DNA of 12,353 bases. Source: Ramlibacter sp. Its GTDB lineage: Bacteria; Pseudomonadota; Gammaproteobacteria; Burkholderiales; Burkholderiaceae_C. The position numbers and the translations under genes were made by a program. Under the pieces are notes generated by a model. That model searched no databases. It saw only the letters and a list, made by a program, of their open reading frames with translations, and was not told the origin of the DNA. The stretch spans positions 1-12,353 of the forward strand of contig JAJNBO010000023.1 in NCBI GenBank assembly GCA_021156245.1. The letters are read 5' to 3'. Positions 1-6,408 of the stretch are shown in pieces (the first letter of the stretch is position 1; each line of letters begins with the position of its first letter).

Positions 1-217
1 GATGCCCCGCATGGACGGCTTCGACCTGGCCCGCAACATCCGCGGCGACGCGCGCCTGGCGCACCTGCCGATCGTGATGATCACCTCGCGCATCGCCGAG
101 AAGCACCGCGAGCACGCCAAGGAACTCGGGGTGAACCACTACCTCGGCAAGCCCTATTCGGAAGAAGAGCTGCTGAGCCTGGTGAAGCACTACTGCGTGA
201 GCGCGGTGACGGCCTGA
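1..217 (+). CDS. C-terminal receiver (REC) domain of a hybrid chemosensory kinase, 5'-truncated
   Basis: Only the last 71 or so residues are present; the reading frame is open to the left edge, so the start lies outside the window. The visible part is the second half of a CheY-like receiver domain: MPRMDGF just after the missing phospho-acceptor Asp, the switch Ser in VMITSR, and the invariant Lys in YLGKPYSEEEL. A domain ending only a few residues before the stop fits the C-terminal receiver of CheA-type hybrids such as ChpA/PilL, which control type IV pilus twitching in Burkholderiales and Pseudomonas. That assignment is inference from the sequence style and from the phr-yqgE neighbourhood I associate with such genes in Comamonadaceae. 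A stand-alone response regulator is possible but less likely. Transcription probably ends at the terminator immediately downstream. Confidence 0.8.
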   Translation, partial: MPRMDGFDLARNIRGDARLAHLPIVMITSRIAEKHREHAKELGVNHYLGKPYSEEELLSLVKHYCVSAVTA

Positions 218-316
218 CGTCATTCCCGCGCAGGCGGGAATCCAGGGCATGGAAGAAGGCGGCTGCGGCCGCTTTTCTTTTGGGAGCCCTGGGTCCCGGC
301 CTTCGCGGGGATGACG
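218..316. repeat. Palindromic repeat element: two 30-base inverted arms around a terminator
   Basis: The left arm (218-247, starting CGTCATTCCCGCGCAGGCGG) and the reverse complement of the right arm (287-316) agree at 25 of 30 positions by hand alignment. The left arm itself contains a perfect hairpin at 222-241: an 8-base stem ATTCCCGC/GCGGGAAT with a GCAG loop. The arms enclose a GC-rich terminator. The sequence resembles the dispersed REP-like palindromes of the GTCATTCCCGC...GGCGGGAATCCAG type common between genes in proteobacteria (established in general; copy number here unknown). It fills nearly the whole gap between two convergent genes, its right end lying one base before the photolyase stop codon. 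Confidence 0.8.
253..281 (+). terminator. Rho-independent terminator between convergent genes
   Basis: A perfect stem GCGGC (259-263) / GCCGC (268-272) with loop TGCG is followed directly by TTTTCTTTT (273-281). The A-rich flank AAGAA at 253-257 mirrors the T-tract, so on the opposite strand the stem is followed by a weaker CTTCTT run. It would serve the left-hand chemosensory operon and perhaps, less well, the photolyase from the other side. It sits at the centre of the inverted-repeat element. Confidence 0.82.
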
Positions 317-317
317 A

Positions 318-1772
318 CTAGGTCTTCACCACCGCGTACCGCCGCAACGTTGCCTCGCGCGCCTGCGCATGGTCCACGATCGGCAAGGGGTAGTCCCTTC
401 CCAGCACCACTCCCGCAGCCTCCAGGTCCGCCGGCCGCGCCGTCCACGGCGCATGGAGGACCTTCTTCGGCAGCATCGCCAGCTGCGGCAGGTAGCGCAG
501 CGTGAACTTGCCCTCGGGATCGAAACGCTCGCCCTGGCTGACCGGGTTGAAGATGCGAAACCAGGGCTGCGCGTCGCAACCGGAGGAGCTGGCCCACTGC
601 CATCCGCCGTTGTTCGAGGCGAGCTCGTAGTCGTTCAGCTTCAACGCGAAATAGCGCTCGCCCCAGCGCCAGTCGATGCCCAGGTCCTTGCAAAGGAAGC
701 TGGCCGTCACCATGCGCAGCCGGTTGTGCATGTAGCCGGTCTGGTTGATCTGCGCCATCGCGGCGTCCACCAGCGGGTAGCCGGTGCGGCCTTCGCACCA
801 GGCCTCGAACAGGGCCTGCGCCTGCGGGCCTTCCTCCCAGGCGATGCGGTCGTACTCCGCCTTGAAGCTGCGGCCTTCGCCCACCTGCGGGAAGTTCGCG
901 AGCACCTGGAAGTAGAAGTCGCGCCACGCGAGCTCCTTCAGCCAGGTCTGCGCACCCGTGCTCGCCCTGGCGTGCGCCACGGAAGCCAGCTGCCGGATGG
1001 ACACCGTGCCGAAGCGCAGGTGCACGCCGAGGTAGCTGGGTCCCTTCACCGCCGGCAGGTCGCGCAGGCTGTCGTAGCGGTCGATGCGGCCCGCGAAGTC
1101 CTCCAGCAGGGCCTGGCCGCCGGACGCGCCCGGGGGGATCGGCAACTCGCCCAGGTTCGTGCGGCTGAATCCCAGCGCCTCCAGGGAAGGAACGGGTGCC
1201 CGGAGGCCCTCCGGACGTGCCGCCAGTCGGCCCGCATACCGTTCGACCGGATAGGCGCGCAGGTAGAACGCGTCCAGCTTGGCCAGCCACGCCCGGCTGT
1301 AGGGCGTGAAGACGGAGTACGGCTTGCCGGCCTGGGTGAGCACTTCCTCGCGCTCGAACACCACCTGGTCCTTGAAGGTGTGCAGCGCGATGCCCGCGGC
1401 GCTCAGCCGTTCCCGGACCAGCCGATCGCGCTGCAGCGCGGCAGGCTCGTCGTCGTGGCTGGCGAACACGGCCTCGACGCCCAGGCGCGCCGCCAGCCGC
1501 GGCAACTCCTCGGCGGCATCGCCGCGGATGGCCAGCAATCCCGTGCCCGGGCCGCCCGCCTGTCGGAGCGCCTCGTCCAGCTCGTCGGCGGAGTCCCGGA
1601 TGAATTCCACCCGCCGGTCCTGCCTGGGGAGGACGTCCAGGATCGCGCTATCGAAGACGAAGGCGCAGTGCACCTGCGGCGCCGCCTTGAGGGCGTGGAA
1701 CAACGCCGCGTTGTCCGCCAGGCGCAAGTCGCGGCGGAACCACATCAATACGGTGGCGTAAGGTGTTTCCAT
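318..1772 (-). CDS. phrB: Deoxyribodipyrimidine photolyase (class I CPD photolyase)
   Basis: A 484-residue cytosolic flavoprotein that uses blue light to split cyclobutane pyrimidine dimers; E. coli PhrB is 472 residues. The N-terminal Rossmann antenna domain (about 1-135) opens with LMWFRRDLRLADNAAL. The C-terminal helical FAD/DNA domain holds the GRTGYPLVDAAM and MHNRLRM blocks and NNGGWQW at 387-393. By alignment to E. coli, Glu280 and Trp283 (KELAWRDFY) match the dimer-contacting Glu/Trp pair, Asn387 matches the flavin-facing Asn, and Trp312, Trp368 and Trp391 form the electron-transfer triad, so the enzyme looks complete and active. The ATG at 1772 is the first possible start because an in-frame TAG lies five codons upstream. 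No Shine-Dalgarno is visible, and yqgE starts divergently 19 bases away. Monocistronic; its stop touches the repeat element. Confidence 0.95.
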   Translation of the reverse strand: METPYATVLMWFRRDLRLADNAALFHALKAAPQVHCAFVFDSAILDVLPRQDRRVEFIRDSADELDEALRQAGGPGTGLLAIRGDAAEELPRLAARLGVEAVFASHDDEPAALQRDRLVRERLSAAGIALHTFKDQVVFEREEVLTQAGKPYSVFTPYSRAWLAKLDAFYLRAYPVERYAGRLAARPEGLRAPVPSLEALGFSRTNLGELPIPPGASGGQALLEDFAGRIDRYDSLRDLPAVKGPSYLGVHLRFGTVSIRQLASVAHARASTGAQTWLKELAWRDFYFQVLANFPQVGEGRSFKAEYDRIAWEEGPQAQALFEAWCEGRTGYPLVDAAMAQINQTGYMHNRLRMVTASFLCKDLGIDWRWGERYFALKLNDYELASNNGGWQWASSSGCDAQPWFRIFNPVSQGERFDPEGKFTLRYLPQLAMLPKKVLHAPWTARPADLEAAGVVLGRDYPLPIVDHAQAREATLRRYAVVKT

Positions 1773-1791
1773 CCCAACTAAAATCTAACCC
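1773..1791. promoter_or_regulatory. 19-base divergent gap with overlapping -10-like boxes
   Basis: The whole gap between the two divergent ATGs is AT-rich in a GC-rich region. On the plus strand TAAAAT (1779-1784, five of six to the -10 consensus) ends seven bases before the yqgE ATG. On the minus strand TAGATT (1782-1787, four of six) ends nine bases before the photolyase ATG. Neither start has a Shine-Dalgarno. If these boxes are used, both mRNAs would start at or within a few bases of the start codon. No convincing -35 box was found for either, so this is inference. Confidence 0.4.
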
Positions 1792-2391
1792 ATGCCGACC
1801 GAGGCCGATTCGATCAACCTGACGCATCACTTCCTGATTGCCATGCCGGGGCTGGAGGACGCGTCGTTCGCCAAGAGCGTCATCTACCTGTGCGAGCACA
1901 GCCCGCGCGGCGCGCTGGGCCTGGTGATCAACAAGCCCACCGACATCAACCTGCGCAACCTGTTCGAGAAGGTCGACCTGCCGCTCGGGCGGGAAGAGCT
2001 TGCCCGCACGCCGGTGCTGCAGGGCGGCCCGGTGCAGACCGAGCGCGGCTTCGTGCTGCACGAAGCGGTGCATGCCGAAGGCCAGGATGCCAGCGAGTCC
2101 GTCTACGCCTCCACCATGACGATCCCCGGCGGCCTGGAGATGACCACCTCCAAGGACGTGCTGGAGGCCATCGCCACCGGGGCCGGTCCCCGCAAGGTGC
2201 TGGTGACGCTGGGCTATTCGGCCTGGGGCGAGGGCCAGCTCGAATCGGAACTGGCGGAAAACAGCTGGCTCACCGTGGATGCCGATCCGGCCGTCATCTT
2301 CGACACGCCGATCGAGGAACGCTACGACAAGGCGCTGTCGCTGCTCGGGCTGCAGGCGTGGATGCTTTCTCCGGGCGCGGGGCATGCCTGA
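1792..2391 (+). CDS. yqgE: YqgE/AlgH family protein (UPF0301, DUF179)
   Basis: A 199-residue protein of the YqgE/AlgH family, about 185-200 residues elsewhere, whose biochemical role is unsettled; AlgH was first linked to alginate regulation in Pseudomonas. Family hallmarks are all present: NLTHHFLIAMP near residues 9-19, GALGLVINKP at 40-49, QGGPVQTERGFVLH at 77-90, and a GYSAWGEGQLESEL block near 142-155. There is no signal peptide or membrane segment. The ATG is the first possible start because TAA at 1786-1788 is in frame just upstream; no ribosome binding site is seen, fitting a leaderless message. It is the first gene of the operon and overlaps ruvX by 8 bases. The yqgE-ruvX-pyrR-pyrB order is also known in Pseudomonas. 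Confidence 0.93.
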   Translation: MPTEADSINLTHHFLIAMPGLEDASFAKSVIYLCEHSPRGALGLVINKPTDINLRNLFEKVDLPLGREELARTPVLQGGPVQTERGFVLHEAVHAEGQDASESVYASTMTIPGGLEMTTSKDVLEAIATGAGPRKVLVTLGYSAWGEGQLESELAENSWLTVDADPAVIFDTPIEERYDKALSLLGLQAWMLSPGAGHA

Positions 2392-2803
2392 GCCCGCGCC
2401 GCCCGACGTTCCCGCGCAGTTCCAGACCTTTCTCGCATTCGATTTCGGCGCCAAGCGCACGGGCGTCGCCGTGGGCAACCGCATGCTGCGCTCGGCGACG
2501 GCGCAGCCCACGATCCGGGCCGAGGCCACCGACGCCCGCCTCGCGCAGGCGGAGCAGCGGGTGCGCGAATGGCAGCCGGATGCACTGGTGGTCGGGGTGC
2601 CGTTCCATCCGGACGGCGCCAGCCATGACAATACGGCCCGCGCGCGCAAGTTCGCTCGCCAGCTGCGCAGCCGCTGCGGCAAGCCGGTGTACGAGGTGGA
2701 CGAGCGCTACAGCACGACCGAAGCCTTGTCCTCCGGCGCGCGCGACGCCGACGCGGGCGCGGCCTGCGTCATCCTGGAGCAATTCTTGAGGAGCCTGCCT
2801 TGA
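2384..2803 (+). CDS. ruvX: RuvX/YqgF family putative Holliday junction resolvase / pre-16S rRNA nuclease
   Basis: A 139-residue RNase H-fold nuclease; E. coli YqgF has 138 residues. The family was proposed as a Holliday junction resolvase and later shown in E. coli to act in 16S rRNA 5'-end maturation. The first acidic catalytic residue is Asp20 in FDFGAKRTGVAVGN, the VVGVPFHPDG strand-loop lies at 69-78, DERYST at 106-111, and the last acidic site is in DADAGAA (121-127), slightly different from the more usual D-x-x-AA form. The ATG at 2384 is chosen because the conserved domain begins about 15 residues later and the length matches the family. It overlaps the yqgE stop by 8 bases, and its own TGA overlaps the TTG start of pyrR, so translational coupling is likely. 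Confidence 0.93.
   Translation: MPEPAPPDVPAQFQTFLAFDFGAKRTGVAVGNRMLRSATAQPTIRAEATDARLAQAEQRVREWQPDALVVGVPFHPDGASHDNTARARKFARQLRSRCGKPVYEVDERYSTTEALSSGARDADAGAACVILEQFLRSLP
2788..2793 (+). promoter_or_regulatory. Shine-Dalgarno supporting the TTG start of pyrR
   Basis: GAGGAG lies six bases before TTG at 2800-2802, inside the end of ruvX. It decides the unusual TTG start, since no nearby in-frame ATG precedes the conserved domain. Confidence 0.75.
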
Positions 2804-3318
2804 CCCCCTCCGCGCAATCCGGCGCGCTGTTCCTCGACGCCGAAGCCCTGTACCGCGAACTCGTGCGCGGGGTGCAGGCCCTGCGCCGGCCCGGCATGCG
2901 GCTGGTGGGCGTGACTTCCGGCGGCGTGTGGCTGGCGGAGCGGCTGCGCAAGGATCTCGGGATCGCCGAGGAGCCCGGCGTCATCTCCTCGGCGATGCAC
3001 CGGGACGACTTCGCGCGCCGCGGCCTGTCGGCCACCGCGCAGACGCGGCTGGACTTCGACGTCAACGGCGCCGACATCCTGATGCTGGACGACGTGCTCT
3101 ACACCGGCCGGACGACGCGCGCGGTGATCAACGAACTCTTCGACTACGGCCGCCCCGCTGGCGTGGTGCTCGCGGTGCTGGTGGACCGCGGCGGCCGCGA
3201 GCTGCCGATCCAGGCGGACTTCGCCGCCGCGCGCGTCGCGCTGCCGCCGGACCAGTCCCTCGCACTGGCGCGCGGCGACGACGGGCGCTTCCGCTTCGAG
3301 GTCGAAGGCGCGGCATAG
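2800..3318 (+). CDS. pyrR: PyrR: pyrimidine operon regulator / uracil phosphoribosyltransferase homologue
   Basis: A 172-residue type I phosphoribosyltransferase; Bacillus PyrR has about 180 residues and both binds pyr leader RNA and makes UMP from uracil and PRPP. The PRPP-binding loop is the classic LMLDDVLYTGRTT (94-106). The PyrR-typical HRDDFARRG segment lies near 67-75 and the LVDRGGRELPIQADF segment near 127-141. Translation starts at TTG with a good ribosome binding site and overlaps the ruvX stop by 4 bases; pyrB follows 12 bases after its stop. No leader or attenuator precedes pyrB in this gap, so classical PyrR attenuation of the adjacent gene cannot work from here. In Gram-negatives the regulatory role is less certain than the enzymatic one. 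Confidence 0.93.
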   Translation: MTPSAQSGALFLDAEALYRELVRGVQALRRPGMRLVGVTSGGVWLAERLRKDLGIAEEPGVISSAMHRDDFARRGLSATAQTRLDFDVNGADILMLDDVLYTGRTTRAVINELFDYGRPAGVVLAVLVDRGGRELPIQADFAAARVALPPDQSLALARGDDGRFRFEVEGAA

Positions 3319-3330
3319 AAGAACAACACC

Positions 3331-4302
3331 ATGCTCTACAAGCGCAACCCCCAACTGAACAAGAACGGCGAGCTGGTCCACCTGCTCTCCATCGAGGGCC
3401 TGCCGAAGGACATCCTGACGCACATCCTCGACACGGCTTCCAACTTCGTGAGCGTGAGCGACCGCGAGGTGAAGAAGGTGCCGCTGCTGCGCGGCAAGAG
3501 CGTGTTCAACCTGTTCTTCGAGAACAGCACGCGCACGCGCACCACCTTCGAGATCGCGGCCACGCGGCTGTCGGCCGACGTCATCAACCTGGACATCGCG
3601 CGCTCGTCCGCCTCCAAGGGCGAGTCGCTGCTGGACACCATCGCCAACCTCTCCGCGATGGCGGCTGACATCTTCGTGGTGCGGCACAGCGAGTCGGGCG
3701 CGCCTTACCTCATCGCCCAGCACGTGGCGCCGCACGTGCACGTGGTCAACGCCGGTGACGGCCGCCATGCGCACCCGACGCAGGGCCTGCTCGACATGTA
3801 CACGATCCGGCACTACAAGAAGGACTTCGCCAACCTCACGGTGGCGATCGTCGGCGACGTGCTGCATTCGCGCGTGGCGCGCTCCGACATCCACGCGCTC
3901 ACCACGCTCGGGTGCGCCGAGGTGCGCGTCGTCGGCCCCAAGACGCTGGTGCCGGGCGACATGGCGCAGATGGGCGTGCGCGTCTGCCACACGCTGGAAG
4001 AGGGCCTCAAGGGCTGTGACGTGGTGATCATGCTGAGGCTGCAGAACGAGCGCATGAGCGGCGCGCTGCTGCCCTCGTCGCAGGAGTTCTTCAAGCGCTT
4101 CGGCCTGACCCCGGAGCGGCTGGCGCTGGCCAGGCCGGATGCGATCGTCATGCACCCGGGGCCGATCAACCGCGGCGTGGAGATCGACTCCTCGGTGGTC
4201 GACGGCAAGCAGAGTGTCATCCTGCCGCAGGTGACCTTCGGCATCGCGGTGCGCATGGCGGTGATGGGCATCGTCGCCGGCCACACCGGGGGTGCGGCAT
4301 GA
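3331..4302 (+). CDS. pyrB: Aspartate carbamoyltransferase, catalytic subunit
   Basis: A 323-residue enzyme joining carbamoyl phosphate and L-aspartate to give carbamoyl-aspartate, the committed step of pyrimidine synthesis in the cytosol. The carbamoyl phosphate loop [12 protein letters not shown] is at 63-74, the active-site loop SSASKGES at 92-99 with Lys96, HPTQGLLD at 148-155, and the aspartate-domain motif [12 protein letters not shown] at 275-286. All are intact, so it should be active. It is 323 residues, longer than the 311 of E. coli PyrB and closer to the Pseudomonas type, which assembles with a PyrC'-like partner rather than with PyrI. It starts 12 bases after pyrR with only a weak purine-rich stretch before the ATG, and its stop overlaps the next start as ATGA. 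Confidence 0.97.
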   Translation: MLYKRNPQLNKNGELVHLLSIEGLPKDILTHILDTASNFVSVSDREVKKVPLLRGKSVFNLFFENSTRTRTTFEIAATRLSADVINLDIARSSASKGESLLDTIANLSAMAADIFVVRHSESGAPYLIAQHVAPHVHVVNAGDGRHAHPTQGLLDMYTIRHYKKDFANLTVAIVGDVLHSRVARSDIHALTTLGCAEVRVVGPKTLVPGDMAQMGVRVCHTLEEGLKGCDVVIMLRLQNERMSGALLPSSQEFFKRFGLTPERLALARPDAIVMHPGPINRGVEIDSSVVDGKQSVILPQVTFGIAVRMAVMGIVAGHTGGAA

Positions 4303-5603
4303 AGATCCTGATTCGCAACGGCCGCGTGATCGACCCCGCGCGCAACTTCGACAAGAACTGCGACGTCGCGCTGGCCGCCGGCCGCATCATCGGTGTCGGC
4401 CAGGTGCCCGAAGGTTTCAGCCCGAACCGCACCATCGATGCGCGCGGCTGCATCGTGGCCCCTGGCCTCATCGATCTCGCCGCCCGCCTGCGCGAGCCGG
4501 GGCACGAGCACGAAGGCATGCTCGAAAGCGAAATGGCGGCCGCTGTCGCCGGTGGCGTCACCAGCCTCGTCTGCCCGCCGGACACGGATCCCGTCCTCGA
4601 CGAACCCGGGCTGGTGGACATGCTCAAGTTCCGCGCCGAGAAGTTGCACCTGGCGCGGGTGTTCCCGCTGGGCGCGCTCACGCGCAACCTGGCCGGTGAA
4701 GTGCTCACCGAGATGGCGGAACTCACCGAGTCCGGCTGCGTGGGCTTCAGCCAGGCCGAGGAGCCGCTGCTGAACACGCAGGTGCTGCAGCGTGCGTTGC
4801 AGTACGCCTCGACCTATGGCTATACGGTTTGGCTGCGGCCCCAGGAGATCCACCTGGGCAAGGGCGTGGCCGCCAGCGGACCGCTCGCGACCAGGCTGGG
4901 CCTGTCGGGCGTGCCCGTCGCGGCGGAGACGATCGCACTGCACACCATCCTGGAACTGGTACGGGCCACCGGCGCGCGCGTGCACCTGTGCCGCCTGAGC
5001 AGCGCGGCGGGCGTGGCGCTCGTGCGGCAGGCCAAGGAAGAGGGCTTGCCGATCACGTGCGACGTGAGCATCAACTCGCTGCATCTCACGGACGTGGACA
5101 TCGGCTACTTCGACAGCCGCATGCGCCTGAACCCGCCGCTGCGCCAGCAGCGGGACCGCGACGCACTGCGCGAGGGACTCGGCGACGGGACGATCGATGC
5201 GCTGGTGTCCGATCACACCCCCGTGGACGAAGACGCCAAGACGCTGCCTTTCGCCGAGGCCGAGCCCGGCGCGACCGGGCTCGAGCTGCTGCTCGGGCTG
5301 GCGCTGCGCTGGGGCCAGGAAAGCGGGGTCGGCCTCGTGCGCGCCCTCGGCGTGCTGACGCACGAGCCGGCGCGCGTGCTGGGCGGCGCGCTCGGCACGC
5401 TGCAGGCGAGCGCGGGGCAACTGGTGGACGGCGGCGTGGCCGACGTGTGCATCTTCGATTCCAGCGCGGAATGGACCGTCGCGCCGGAACGCCTGCGCAG
5501 CCAGGGCCGGCACACACCGTTCGCCGGGCATTCGCTGCCCGGCGTGGTGCGCTGCACCGTGGTCGGCGGCCAGGTGGCCTTCGAAGCGCGCCCGGAGACG
5601 TGA
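4299..5603 (+). CDS. pyrC': Dihydroorotase-like PyrC' (PyrX), predicted catalytically inactive ATCase partner
   Basis: A 434-residue amidohydrolase-fold protein that automatic annotation would call dihydroorotase. The metal ligands are missing. Where active type I enzymes read D-x-H-x-H before LREPG, this protein has Asp59-Leu-Ala61-Ala-Arg63. The later ligand region reads VWLRPQE (177-183) instead of a His-containing H-x-E-D, and VHLCRLSS has Arg232 where a His is expected. Only the catalytic-region Asp305 in VSDHTP survives. This is the pattern of PyrC' of Pseudomonas, known to be inactive but needed to hold PyrB in a functional ATCase complex. The scaffold ([26 protein letters not shown]-terminal barrel-flanking strands) is intact, so it is not a decaying pseudogene. 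It overlaps pyrB by 4 bases, implying coupled synthesis of the two subunits. A genuine dihydroorotase should exist elsewhere in the genome. Confidence 0.92.
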   Translation: MKILIRNGRVIDPARNFDKNCDVALAAGRIIGVGQVPEGFSPNRTIDARGCIVAPGLIDLAARLREPGHEHEGMLESEMAAAVAGGVTSLVCPPDTDPVLDEPGLVDMLKFRAEKLHLARVFPLGALTRNLAGEVLTEMAELTESGCVGFSQAEEPLLNTQVLQRALQYASTYGYTVWLRPQEIHLGKGVAASGPLATRLGLSGVPVAAETIALHTILELVRATGARVHLCRLSSAAGVALVRQAKEEGLPITCDVSINSLHLTDVDIGYFDSRMRLNPPLRQQRDRDALREGLGDGTIDALVSDHTPVDEDAKTLPFAEAEPGATGLELLLGLALRWGQESGVGLVRALGVLTHEPARVLGGALGTLQASAGQLVDGGVADVCIFDSSAEWTVAPERLRSQGRHTPFAGHSLPGVVRCTVVGGQVAFEARPET

Positions 5604-6355
5604 ACGCGCTGCGCGCGCTCTGGCGACTGGCGCACGCGCTGCTGCACGCCATCCGCGGCTGGTTCATCATCACCTTGCTGTTCCCCCGCTGGAACGAGCA
5701 GCGCCGGCAGGCCACCGTGCAGTCCTGGTCGCGGAGCATGCTGCGCATCCTGGGCATCCCGCTGCAGGTCGAGGGGGCTCCGCCCGCCCGGGGACCGGTG
5801 CTGCTGGTCGCCAACCACATCTCGTGGCTGGACATCCTCGTGATGCACGCGGCGGGCTACTGCCGCTTCGTGTCGAAGTCCGACGTGAAGCACTGGCCGC
5901 TGCTCGGCACGTTGGCCACGGGCGGCGGCACGCTGTACATCGAGCGCGAGCGGGCGCGCGATGCGATGCGCGTGGTGCACCACATGCGCGAAAGCCTGGC
6001 AGCGGGGGAAGTCGTGGCGGTGTTCCCCGAAGGCACGACCGGCGACGGCCGCGCACTGCTGCCCTTTCACGCGAACTTGATCCAGGCCGCAGTGTCGGCG
6101 CACGTGCCGGTGCAGCCGGTGGGCCTGCGGTTCGTCGATGCCGCGACCGGCGAGGACAGCGAGGGTCCGCTTTACCTGGGGAACGATACGCTGCTCACGT
6201 CCTTGTGGCGCACCCTGGCGGGGCGGCCGTTCGTGGCGCGCATCCGCTTTGGCTCGCCACAGCGCGCAGAAGGACGCGACCGGCGGGCATGGGCCGGGGA
6301 CCTTCGGGACGCGGTGGACCGCCTCCGACGAATGGAGTGCGAAGCTCGACAGTAA
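5600..6355 (+). CDS. plsC: 1-acyl-sn-glycerol-3-phosphate acyltransferase (PlsC family)
   Basis: A 251-residue membrane-associated acyltransferase that probably converts lysophosphatidic acid to phosphatidic acid. The catalytic H-x4-D motif is NHISWLD (His73, Asp78), GGTLYIERER lies at 109-118, the acceptor-binding FPEGTT at 142-147, and a QPVGLRF strand near 172-178. A hydrophobic N-terminal stretch (about 14-28) is consistent with membrane attachment. The start is GTG at 5600, overlapping the pyrC' stop by 4 bases (GTGA); the open frame runs further upstream but only as an overlap with pyrC' that has no family similarity. It is the last gene of the operon. The LPLAT superfamily also includes ornithine-lipid acyltransferases (OlsA-like), so substrate is family-level inference. 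Confidence 0.9.
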   Translation: MNALRALWRLAHALLHAIRGWFIITLLFPRWNEQRRQATVQSWSRSMLRILGIPLQVEGAPPARGPVLLVANHISWLDILVMHAAGYCRFVSKSDVKHWPLLGTLATGGGTLYIERERARDAMRVVHHMRESLAAGEVVAVFPEGTTGDGRALLPFHANLIQAAVSAHVPVQPVGLRFVDAATGEDSEGPLYLGNDTLLTSLWRTLAGRPFVARIRFGSPQRAEGRDRRAWAGDLRDAVDRLRRMECEARQ

Positions 6356-6394
6356 GCCTTTAGCATCCGCCGGCTTGCTTTCACGTCCCATTCC

Positions 6395-6403
6395 AAGGAG
6401 GAG
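6395..6403 (+). promoter_or_regulatory. Strong Shine-Dalgarno of the RTX gene
   Basis: AAGGAGGAG ends five bases before the ATG at 6409 and is the strongest ribosome binding site in the window. It fixes the start and suggests high translation. The 53-base gap after plsC shows no clear terminator or promoter that I can defend. Confidence 0.8.
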
Positions 6404-6408
6404 CCGTC

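Noticed and set aside
369..1781. 470-codon plus-strand open frame opposite the photolyase
   Set aside because: It is rich in Arg/Ala/Gln/Val without motifs and exactly opposes a fully conserved gene; long antisense frames are expected at this GC content.
2279..2383. 35-residue upstream extension of RuvX
   Set aside because: Arg/Ser-rich out-of-family sequence overlapping yqgE; the ATG at 2384 gives the normal family length.
2707..5531. Long minus-strand open frames (525 and 572 codons) opposite pyrR, pyrB and pyrC'
   Set aside because: His/Arg/Ala-rich low-complexity translations with no domain, no ribosome binding sites, and fully overlapping conserved genes.
4829..5599. Upstream extension of PlsC by 257 residues
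   Set aside because: It is the alternate frame of pyrC', repetitive in Arg/Gly/Ala; PlsC similarity begins only after GTG at 5600.
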